This document shows positions 1-6,208 of a DNA stretch of 28,918 nt, piece by piece. Source of the stretch: Immundisolibacter sp. (GTDB lineage Bacteria; Pseudomonadota; Gammaproteobacteria; Immundisolibacterales; Immundisolibacteraceae); the NCBI RefSeq assembly GCF_041601295.1, contig NZ_JBFIII010000033.1, forward strand, positions 1-28,918, given 5' to 3'. Within the stretch, counting starts at the first letter, position 1, and every line of letters begins with the position of its first letter. Under the pieces are notes generated by a model, which was not told where the DNA came from, did no database searches, and was given only the letters and a program-made list of their open reading frames with translations. The translations under genes were made by a program, and so were the position numbers.

Positions 1-806
1 CGGAGCAGAAAATCACCGTCGCCGCGCCGTATTTCAACTCCGTGGTGGTGCCGCAGTTGTTGCTGCTGGTGTTGCTGATGGGCATCGCGCCGAGCCTGCC
101 GTGGCGGCGTGCCCAGCCGCGCCATCTGCTGCGGCGTTTTAGGTGGCCGGGCGCGCTGGCGCTGCTGGCGGCGCTGTTGGTATTGGTGTTGGCACGGCCG
201 GTCAGCCCGCTGGCGGCGGTTGCGGTCGGGTTTGCCGTGTTGGCGGCGGTGGGTGTTGTTGCCGATGTCTGGCGTGGCGGGCGCAGTCTTGCATTGGCCG
301 AACCGCAGTCGCTGCTGCTGGCGCTGCCGCGCAACGTGTGGCGGGCCAGGCGGCACTATGGCGCGCTGCTGGCGCACTTTGGCGTTTCGGTCGCCGCGGT
401 GGGGCTGGCGGCGGCGGGCCTGTTCAGGCAGGAAGCGATGGTGACGATGGCGCCCGGCGACAGTCTCAACATCGGCCGTCATAACGTGCAGCTGGTCGGT
501 GTCGGCCCGGCGAGCGGCCCCAATTACGACGCCCAGCGCGGTGAGTTCCTGCTCGACGGGCGCGTCCTGCTCGCTTCCGAACGACGCAGTTATCACGCCA
601 GCGGCATGCCAACCAGCGAGTCGGGTATCGACTCGACCTGGCTGCGGGATGTCTACGTCGTGCTGGGCGAGGCCCGCGACGGTCGTTACACCATCAGTGC
701 CTACGTCAATCCGCTGGTGCAGTGGATCTGGGCCGGGGCGGGGCTGATCGGGCTTGGTGTGCTGATGTGCCTCGGCGAGCGGCAGACGGCGCGCCGCGCG
801 GATTGA
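1..806 (+). CDS. ccmF: Cytochrome c maturation heme lyase CcmF, C-terminal part (partial, 5' end outside window)
   Basis: The reading frame is open from position 3, so the gene starts upstream; about 267 C-terminal residues are visible of a family usually near 640–660 aa. CcmF is the integral-membrane heme lyase of System I that attaches heme to apocytochrome c at the periplasmic face. Visible support: the motif APYFN followed by a hydrophobic segment ending in GIAPSLPW, two more membrane segments, the conserved RxYG..LAHFG histidine motif, a periplasmic beta domain with TMAPGD and a late IDSTWLRDVYVVLGE motif, and a last membrane helix (VQWIWAGAGLIGLGVLMCL). NrfE is a close paralogue and cannot be excluded. 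The next gene, mutS, starts 22 nt downstream; the usual ccmG/ccmH followers are absent. Confidence 0.9.
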   Translation, partial: EQKITVAAPYFNSVVVPQLLLLVLLMGIAPSLPWRRAQPRHLLRRFRWPGALALLAALLVLVLARPVSPLAAVAVGFAVLAAVGVVADVWRGGRSLALAEPQSLLLALPRNVWRARRHYGALLAHFGVSVAAVGLAAAGLFRQEAMVTMAPGDSLNIGRHNVQLVGVGPASGPNYDAQRGEFLLDGRVLLASERRSYHASGMPTSESGIDSTWLRDVYVVLGEARDGRYTISAYVNPLVQWIWAGAGLIGLGVLMCLGERQTARRAD

Positions 807-828
807 GCCCGCCGTTTGGCCGCGCCGT

Positions 829-3414
829 ATGAGCATGTCCCGGATACCTAACGACACCAACGCTGGCCACACTCCGGCCATGCAGCACTACCTGAGCCTG
901 AAGGCGCAGCAACCGGACGCGCTGCTGCTGTACCGCATGGGCGATTTTTACGAGCTGTTCTTTGACGATGCGGTCGAGGCGGCGCGGCTGCTCGATATCA
1001 CGCTCACCAGCCGTGGCGAGGCCGGCGGACAGAAAATCCCGATGGCCGGCGTGCCGGCGCATGCGCTGGAGACCTATCTTGGCCGCCTGGTGCGGCGCGG
1101 ACGCACGGTGGCCATCTGCGAGCAGGTCGGCACACCCACCGGGCGTGGCCCGATGCAGCGCGAACTGGCGCGCGTGGTGACACCTGGAACACTCACGGAC
1201 GACGCGCTGCTCGACCAGCGGCGCGACAACCTGATCGCCGCCGTACTGCGCGATGGCGCCCGCGCCGGTCTGGCGGTGCTGGAACTGGCGAGCGGTCGCT
1301 TCGTGGTCGGCGAACTCGCCAGCGAGGCGGCGCTGGCGGCGGAACTGGCGCGCCTGGCGCCGGCCGAGCTGCTGTTGACCGACGCTGAGGCGGGATCGTT
1401 CGACGGACCGTGGAGCCCGACCCATCGACCGCCGTGGCAGTTCGACGCGGCGAGCGCCGAGCGGCGGCTGTGCGAGCAATTTGGCGTGCGCGATCTGGCC
1501 GGGTTTGGCTGTGCCGGCATGGCGCTGGCCGTCGGCGCCGCCGGGGCGCTGTTGCAGTACGTGCAGGACACCCAGCTGGCCGCGCTGCCGCATCTGCGCG
1601 GTCTGCGCGTGCAGGCCGCGGACCAGGTGCTGGTGCTGGATCCGGCCAGCCGGCGCAATCTTGAGATCGACCGCAGTCTGTCGGGCGATGAGCGCGCCAC
1701 CCTGGTCGGCGTGCTGGACGCCTGCGTCGGCGCGATGGGCAGCCGGCAGCTTCGCCGCTGGCTGCTGGGGCCGATCCGCGACCCGCAGGAGCTGCGCCAG
1801 CGCTACGCAGCCATCGCGGCCCTGGTCCAGGACCAGGCCCATGCCGGTTTGCAGGATGCGCTGCGTGGGGTCGGCGACGTGGAACGTATTCTGGGCCGGA
1901 TCGCGCTGCGCTCGGCGCGACCACGCGACCTGGCCGCGCTTCGCGACAGCCTGGGCTTGCTGCCGGGCCTGGTCATGCACTTGCAGGCGTTCGAGGCGCC
2001 GTTGCTTCTGGAGCTGCGCCGAGCGCTGCCGGGTTTTGATGTCCTGCACGAACTGCTGGGGCGGGCGATCGAAGCCAGTCCACCGGCGCTGTTGCGCGAT
2101 GGCGGCGTCATCGCGGCCGGCTTCGATGCCGAGCTCGACGAACTGCGCAGCATCGGTCGCGATGCCGGCAGCTACCTGCTGGACCTGGAGCAGCGCGAGC
2201 GCGCCCGGACCGGCATTGCCGCTCTGAAGGTCAGCTACAACCGGGTGCATGGCTACTACATTGAGCTGAGCCGGGCCCAGACGGCGCAGGTGCCGGCGGA
2301 CTACACCCGTCGCCAGACCTTGAAGAACGCCGAGCGTTACGTGACGCCGGAGCTGAAAGCCTTCGAGGAGAAGGCCCTGGGTGCCCGCGAACGGGCGCTG
2401 TCACGGGAGCGATTATTGTTCGATCAGCTTCTGGACCGGGTCACGCTGGAACTGGCTGCGCTACAGGCGGCCGCAGCGGCGGTGGCCCAGCTCGATGCCC
2501 TGGGCAGCTTCGCCGAACGGGCCGACCGCTTCGGTTACGTCGAGCCGCAGCTCGAAGCCGCGCCGGGCCTGCACATCGAGGGCGGTCGCCATCCGGTGGT
2601 CGAGCGCATCAGCGAGGTGCCGTTTGTCGATAACGACCTTGAGCTGGGTGACCAGCAACGCATCCTGCTGATCACCGGCCCCAATATGGGCGGCAAATCG
2701 ACCTACATGCGCCAGGTGGCGCTGATTGTGCTGATGGCGTACGCCGGCAGTTACGTGCCCGCCAGCGCCGCGCGCATCGGGCCGGTGGACCGCATTTTCA
2801 CCCGCATCGGCGCCGCGGACGACGTGGCCGGTGGGCGGTCCACCTTTATGGTCGAGATGACCGAGACCGCCAACATCCTGCATAACGCCACCGATCGCAG
2901 CCTGGTGCTGCTGGACGAAGTCGGGCGGGGCACCAGTACCTATGATGGGCTGGCGCTGGCGTGGGCCTGCCTGACCCATCTGGCGCAGCGGGTGCGCGCC
3001 TTTACCCTGTTTGCCACGCATTATTTCGAGCTGACGGCGCTGGCGCAGGAACTGGAGGGCGTGGACAACGTGCACCTGGATGCTGCCGAACATGCCGGAG
3101 GCATCGTTTTTTTGCATCGGGTACAGCCGGGGCCCGCCAGTCGTAGCTATGGCTTGCAGGTGGCAGCCTTGGCCGGCGTGCCGGAGGTGGTGATTGCCCT
3201 GGCCAGCGAGCGCCTGGCGGGCCTGGGCGAGGGGCTGCCGCCGCCACCAGCCATGCCGCCCCAGCGGCAGCTTGGTCTGTTCGAGCCGCAGCCCGGGCAG
3301 GCCCTGGTGGACCGCCTGTTGCAGGTCGACCCCGACCAGCTCGCGCCGCGCGCCGCACTGGAGCTGCTGTACGAGTTACGGGACCTGCTGCCCGGCGGTC
3401 CCGAAAAAAACTGA
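829..3414 (+). CDS. mutS: DNA mismatch repair protein MutS
   Basis: MutS binds base mismatches and small loops as a dimer and starts methyl-directed or MutL-dependent repair. The 861-residue length is normal. The mismatch-reading Phe-x-Glu motif is at F40-Y41-E42 within MGDFYELF; the C-terminal ABC-type ATPase has Walker A GPNMGGKS at residues 617–624, then the Walker B/signature region LLDEVGRGTSTYDG and ATHYFEL. A short C-terminal tail follows the ATPase, as in long MutS forms. No good Shine–Dalgarno sequence precedes the ATG at 829; the ATG at 835 is an alternative. It follows ccmF by 22 nt and precedes fdxA; mutS–fdxA adjacency is also known in Pseudomonas. Confidence 0.98.
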   Translation: MSMSRIPNDTNAGHTPAMQHYLSLKAQQPDALLLYRMGDFYELFFDDAVEAARLLDITLTSRGEAGGQKIPMAGVPAHALETYLGRLVRRGRTVAICEQVGTPTGRGPMQRELARVVTPGTLTDDALLDQRRDNLIAAVLRDGARAGLAVLELASGRFVVGELASEAALAAELARLAPAELLLTDAEAGSFDGPWSPTHRPPWQFDAASAERRLCEQFGVRDLAGFGCAGMALAVGAAGALLQYVQDTQLAALPHLRGLRVQAADQVLVLDPASRRNLEIDRSLSGDERATLVGVLDACVGAMGSRQLRRWLLGPIRDPQELRQRYAAIAALVQDQAHAGLQDALRGVGDVERILGRIALRSARPRDLAALRDSLGLLPGLVMHLQAFEAPLLLELRRALPGFDVLHELLGRAIEASPPALLRDGGVIAAGFDAELDELRSIGRDAGSYLLDLEQRERARTGIAALKVSYNRVHGYYIELSRAQTAQVPADYTRRQTLKNAERYVTPELKAFEEKALGARERALSRERLLFDQLLDRVTLELAALQAAAAAVAQLDALGSFAERADRFGYVEPQLEAAPGLHIEGGRHPVVERISEVPFVDNDLELGDQQRILLITGPNMGGKSTYMRQVALIVLMAYAGSYVPASAARIGPVDRIFTRIGAADDVAGGRSTFMVEMTETANILHNATDRSLVLLDEVGRGTSTYDGLALAWACLTHLAQRVRAFTLFATHYFELTALAQELEGVDNVHLDAAEHAGGIVFLHRVQPGPASRSYGLQVAALAGVPEVVIALASERLAGLGEGLPPPPAMPPQRQLGLFEPQPGQALVDRLLQVDPDQLAPRAALELLYELRDLLPGGPEKN

Positions 3415-3439
3415 GTCCTGACCCGCTTCGGGTCCGGAC
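3415..3439 (+). terminator. Hairpin directly after the mutS stop codon
   Basis: Immediately after the TGA of mutS, GTCC-T-GACCCG (3415–3425) and CGGGTC-C-GGAC (3429–3439) form a 10-bp stem with one internal mismatch around a CTT loop. There is no T tract after it, so it is a possible weak or Rho-assisted terminator, or a 3'-end stabiliser, rather than a canonical intrinsic terminator. Confidence 0.5.
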
Positions 3440-3469
3440 ACCATCCCCCAGGCTGCTAGGCTCGACCCG

Positions 3470-3475
3470 TATAAT
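3470..3475 (+). promoter_or_regulatory. Consensus -10 box (TATAAT) of the likely fdxA promoter
   Basis: A perfect TATAAT lies 30–35 bases before the fdxA start codon, in a GC-rich gap downstream of the mutS hairpin. No recognisable TTGACA element lies 16–18 bp upstream (that stretch reads CCCCAGG-like), so this would be a -10-dominated or activator-dependent promoter. A start near 3482 would give a leader of roughly 23 nt. Confidence 0.55.
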
Positions 3476-3504
3476 TACCCGCTTTTTTGTCCCGGAGAAC
3501 GGTC

Positions 3505-3828
3505 ATGGCCTTCGTCGTCACCGAAGCCTGCATCAAATGCAAGTACACCGACTGCGTGGAAGTGTGTCCGGTGGACTGCTTTCGCGAAGGTCCTAACATG
3601 CTGGTCATCGACCCCGACGAGTGCATTGATTGCACCCTGTGTGTGGCCGAGTGCCCGGTCGAGGCGATCGTCGACGAGGAAGAAGTTGCGGCCGACCAGC
3701 AGGAATTCATTGAACTGAACGCGCGCCTGTCGCTGCAATGGCCCGCGATCACCCAGCGCAAGGATGCCCCCGCCGATGCCGACGCATGGGTTGGCGTGCC
3801 GGCCAAGCGCAAGCTGATAGAAGAATAG
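3505..3828 (+). CDS. fdxA: 7-Fe ferredoxin FdxA ([3Fe-4S][4Fe-4S])
   Basis: A 107-residue cytosolic electron carrier of the Azotobacter ferredoxin I type. Nine cysteines in the N-terminal 50 residues (C9, C12, C17, C21, C25, C40, C43, C46, C50) match the two-cluster arrangement: an altered first motif binding the 3Fe cluster with a distal CPVDC, and CIDCTLCVAECP for the 4Fe cluster. The acidic C-terminal extension is typical of this family. The start at 3505 is chosen over an upstream ATG at 3487 because GGAG (3494–3497) lies 7 nt before it and because the family begins MAFVVTE/MTYVVT. It is a single-gene unit behind mutS with its own -10 box. It is the only ferredoxin in the window; nothing shows that it serves the distant Rieske dioxygenase. 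Confidence 0.96.
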   Translation: MAFVVTEACIKCKYTDCVEVCPVDCFREGPNMLVIDPDECIDCTLCVAECPVEAIVDEEEVAADQQEFIELNARLSLQWPAITQRKDAPADADAWVGVPAKRKLIEE

Positions 3829-3831
3829 GCC

Positions 3832-4761
3832 GTGCGCATTGCCATTGCCGGTGCTGGCGGGATCGGCTGCCTGCTGGGCGCGCGCCTGGCCGCTACCGGC
3901 GCGGCCGACGTGGTGCTGTTGGCGCGGGGCGAGCACGCGGCTCGCCTGGCAGGGCACGGGTTGCTGCTTGACCTGAACGGTGATCGACAACTGCACCGCC
4001 TGCCGGTGCTGGACACCGGGAGCGACGCCGAACTGGCACAACTGGCTGGCTGTGACTGGCTGCTTTTTGCCTGCAAGAGCCAGCACACGCAGCGCCTGGC
4101 CGGGCGCCTGCGGCCCTACGTCGGCGGCGACTGCCGGTTGGGCTCATTGCAAAACGGTGTCGATAACGAGCCGGTCCTGGCCAAGATCTTCGACCGTCCG
4201 GTCATGGGCGGCCTCATGCGCAAGTTCTTCGCGCACATCACCGCCCCGGGCGAGGTGGAAGTGCGCGGTGTGCTCGAAGCGGTGCTCGGCGACTATCCGA
4301 CCGGTTGCAACCAGGACGTGACGGCGCTGGCGGAACTGCTGAGTCTGTCCGGTATTACTGTTTTGCTCAGCGACGACATTCGCCGCGAACTTTGGCGAAA
4401 GCTGGTTCTGAACAACGGCTGCAACCCGCTGGCAGCGGTGACTTTTCTGGATACCCAGCGCATGGCCAATGACCCGGACATGGCCTGGGTAATGCGCAAC
4501 CTGATGCGCGAGGCCGGCGCCGCGGCGGCGGCTGATGATGTGGAGTTCAGCCCGCACGAACTGGACGCCGTTTTCCACTGGATCAAGGGCATCGACCCGA
4601 TCAAGCCTTCCATGCAGGCCGACGCCGAGCGTGGCAAGCCTCTGGAACTGGACGGCATCACCGGTGCCATCCTGCGGCGGGCGGGGCAGCTGGGAATCGA
4701 GGTTCCGGTCACCGCCACGCTGCACCATATCCTGATGGGCAAGTACGGCAGTGGCGATTGA
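3832..4761 (+). CDS. panE: 2-dehydropantoate 2-reductase family protein (ketopantoate reductase, ApbA/PanE)
   Basis: Predicted NADPH-dependent reductase of 309 residues. Ketopantoate reductase makes pantoate for coenzyme A; many paralogues in this family act on other 2-keto acids, so the exact substrate is not certain. Visible support: N-terminal Rossmann motif GAGGIGCLLG at residues 7–16, the family motif LQNGVDNE near 106–113, the catalytic-lysine helix RRELWRKLVLNNGCNPLAAV with K190, and the C-terminal segment KPSMQADAERGKPLELDGITGAI, which matches the family pattern ending in E-x-D-x-x-x-G. The start is GTG at 3832, three bases after the fdxA stop, suggesting translation coupled to fdxA; a GAAGA stretch at the end of fdxA may act as a weak Shine–Dalgarno. 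Confidence 0.85.
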   Translation: MRIAIAGAGGIGCLLGARLAATGAADVVLLARGEHAARLAGHGLLLDLNGDRQLHRLPVLDTGSDAELAQLAGCDWLLFACKSQHTQRLAGRLRPYVGGDCRLGSLQNGVDNEPVLAKIFDRPVMGGLMRKFFAHITAPGEVEVRGVLEAVLGDYPTGCNQDVTALAELLSLSGITVLLSDDIRRELWRKLVLNNGCNPLAAVTFLDTQRMANDPDMAWVMRNLMREAGAAAAADDVEFSPHELDAVFHWIKGIDPIKPSMQADAERGKPLELDGITGAILRRAGQLGIEVPVTATLHHILMGKYGSGD

Positions 4762-4929
4762 GGGCGGCGTGATGGCAGGCGGGGTGGTTGCGCAAGACGG
4801 GTTGGCGCGGCAGGGGTTAGGTACGAGCGCCCCCGTCGTTTGGGCGCGCCGCACGGCTGATTGGTCACTCGTGCCCCGATGGTTGGCGCATCCGAACTGG
4901 CCCTACACCACCCAACCGGGATCCAGATC

Positions 4930-5202
4930 GTGACCTGGCAAGCCTTTGTCCCCATTTTTGTGACGATTTTCCTCGCCGAGATTGGCGACAAGACGCAGCT
5001 GGCGACGATGCTGTTTTCCTCCGACGCGAGCGCGAACCGGTGGCTGATTTTTTTCGCCGCATCGGCCGCACTGGTACTGGCGGCGGGGATCGGCGTGTTG
5101 ATCGGCGCGCAACTGGAGCGTTTCGTGTCCGTCTCAAGCTTGAAGCTGATAGCCGGATTTGGCTTTATCGGCATTGGGCTGTGGACTTTGCTGTCCAGAT
5201 AA
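4930..5202 (+). CDS. TMEM165/GDT1 (UPF0016) family small membrane protein, single-repeat form
   Basis: A 90-residue, three-helix inner-membrane protein. The first helix carries the family signature LAEIGDKTQ (E-x-G-D-K/R-T), the cation-binding motif of the GDT1/TMEM165 family, whose characterised members export Mn2+ or Ca2+. Full-length members carry two such repeats; this has one, so it would have to work as a homodimer or with a second half-size partner. The start is set at GTG 4930 (MTWQAFVPIF), because the in-frame GTG at 4861 adds an N-terminus unlike the family. Helices are near residues 5–22, 38–58 and 70–88. It stands alone, with 168 nt after panE and a MITE-like element downstream. 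The function is inferred from the family only. Confidence 0.82.
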   Translation: MTWQAFVPIFVTIFLAEIGDKTQLATMLFSSDASANRWLIFFAASAALVLAAGIGVLIGAQLERFVSVSSLKLIAGFGFIGIGLWTLLSR

Positions 5203-5311
5203 TCCACCCGTTCACTCAGGAGTAATGTCCCGCGCCTATCGCGCCCATCGCGCCTGTGCTCCTGGCAACGGCGCCACGAATGCGCGTGGCATGTGCGCGT
5301 TCCTCGGCAAG

Positions 5312-5453
5312 CGCTGAATAAATCCATCCTGGACTTTTCAGCGTCCGCCAGCGGAAAAGCGTGGCTTTCCGCTGCTTCACAAAATCAATGGCTTACAGCC
5401 ATCGATTTTGGCGGTGCGTCCGTGTACTGCGGGAGCCGCCGGATAAATCAGCG
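5312..5453. mobile_element. MITE-like / REP-like palindromic element (non-coding, multi-hairpin)
   Basis: A 142-bp non-coding block between the convergent GDT1-family gene and vapC. Its ends are imperfect inverted repeats: CGCTGAATAAATCC (5312–5325) and GGATAAATCAGCG (5441–5453), about 12 of 14 positions pairing if one gap is allowed. Inside are two strong hairpins: CAGCGGAAA/TTTCCGCTG (5349–5357 with 5366–5374) and AAAATCAATGGC/GCCATCGATTTT (5381–5392 with 5398–5409, one mismatch). CCGC (5345–5348) and GCGG (5411–5414) close over both. The segment is richer in A+T than its neighbours. There is no transposase ORF. It could also end transcription from both sides. The call rests on structure alone; no second copy is visible in this window. 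Confidence 0.55.
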
Positions 5454-5458
5454 GCGCC

Positions 5459-5851
5459 CTAGAGCACGCAGCGCAGCTTCAAGTGCGTTACGAATGGTTC
5501 GAAGTCCCTATCGCTGTGCAGCAGCGTGTAATTACTCTCGATACACCGCGTGGCAATTACGGTATCGATAGTCCTGCGCACGGTCACGCCCAGCATTCGC
5601 AGGGTCCGATAATTCCGGGCGGCTTGAATGGCAATGTCATACCCACCAAGGTCGACGGGGGTCAAGCGGCTCAGCAGCTTCTTTGCCAGGTTGAACTCTT
5701 TCTCGTCGTTAAAGCCCTGAAGGACTTCGAGCAGAATCGAGTCACCGATGGCCAGTGGCTCCGTCGCCAGCAAGGTGTCGAGCCGGTCGGCCTGTGGCGT
5801 CGCGTTTCCTCGAAAATAGTCGATCCAGACGCTTGAGTCGACCAGGATCAC
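5459..5851 (-). CDS. vapC: Type II toxin VapC, PIN-domain ribonuclease
   Basis: A 130-residue PIN-domain protein, the toxin of a VapBC pair; family members are Mg2+-dependent endoribonucleases that cut tRNA or rRNA and are held inactive by VapB. The acidic metal-binding residues are all present: D5 in ILVDSSVWID, E42 in LLEVLQG, D96 in IDTVIA, and D114/D116 in HSDRDFEPF, so the toxin looks intact. Its ATG overlaps the vapB stop codon by four bases (ATGA, 5848–5851), the usual sign of translational coupling. Its 3' end abuts the MITE-like element, and it converges with the GDT1-family gene. Such pairs are often acquired horizontally. Confidence 0.95.
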   Translation of the reverse strand: MILVDSSVWIDYFRGNATPQADRLDTLLATEPLAIGDSILLEVLQGFNDEKEFNLAKKLLSRLTPVDLGGYDIAIQAARNYRTLRMLGVTVRRTIDTVIATRCIESNYTLLHSDRDFEPFVTHLKLRCVL

Positions 5852-6042
5852 CTGTCCGCTCGCATTGCATCCAGGTCGCCCTGCCAGTGCAACTTGCCTC
5901 GAAAGCGCCGGATTTCGTCCTGTTGACGCAACCGCAGCAGGGTTCGCAGGCCAAGCTCCACTGCCGCGCGTTTGGTCTTCAGGCCAGTGGCGCGCAGCGT
6001 GTCTTTCATCAGTTGGTCGTCAATCACGATATTGGTGCGCAT
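5848..6042 (-). CDS. vapB: Type II antitoxin VapB
   Basis: A 64-residue antitoxin. The N-terminal half, MRTNIVIDDQLMKDTLRATG, has the beta-strand plus helix pattern of a ribbon-helix-helix DNA-binding domain of the VapB family; the C-terminal part (about residues 45–64, FRGKLHWQGDLDAMR) is the usual VapC-neutralising tail with W and D residues. Its stop overlaps the vapC start by 4 nt. The start ATG at 6042 is only 2 nt from a palindrome taken as its operator, so the leader is very short and the Shine–Dalgarno (CAGAG on the minus strand) is weak. Confidence 0.92.
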   Translation of the reverse strand: MRTNIVIDDQLMKDTLRATGLKTKRAAVELGLRTLLRLRQQDEIRRFRGKLHWQGDLDAMRADR

Positions 6043-6044
6043 GG

Positions 6045-6072
6045 TGTGTACTCTGGATATTTAACGTACACA
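6045..6072 (-). promoter_or_regulatory. Palindromic operator/promoter of vapBC
   Basis: TGTGTAC (6045–6051) and GTACACA (6066–6072) form a perfect 7-bp inverted repeat around a 14-nt A+T-rich spacer, directly upstream of the vapB start. On the minus strand the spacer contains TTAAATAT, a plausible -10 region. The arrangement fits autorepression by a VapBC complex binding across the core promoter; regulator identity is inferred from position only. Confidence 0.6.
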
Positions 6073-6174
6073 ATTTAGCGGGAAGCTGCGTTTACGGCAA
6101 ACCGGATTCCGGCAGTACCTGGTGTCGGTTCGACCTTCGCACCATGCCTTGGTGTAAACCCGTTCCGCCGCCGC

Positions 6175-6197
6175 GCCCCGGCCACAGCGGCCGGGGC
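6175..6197 (-). terminator. Strong GC hairpin downstream of the CocE-type hydrolase gene
   Basis: GCCCCGGCC (6175–6183) and GGCCGGGGC (6189–6197) form a perfect 9-bp stem with a 5-nt loop, 12 nt past the hydrolase stop codon in the minus direction. There is no U tract, so termination would be inefficient or Rho-assisted. Confidence 0.45.
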
Positions 6198-6208
6198 GGG
6201 AGACTGCT

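Noticed and set aside
706..2250. 514-residue minus-strand open frame inside mutS
   Set aside because: It is antisense to a clear mutS; its composition (many Q, R, A, H) is what high-GC codon bias gives on the opposite strand and it has no recognisable domain.
5225..5311. 28-codon frame after AGGAGT downstream of the GDT1-family gene
   Set aside because: Good-looking ribosome site but no hydrophobic or conserved pattern, and it ends exactly at the border of the MITE-like element; too short to support.
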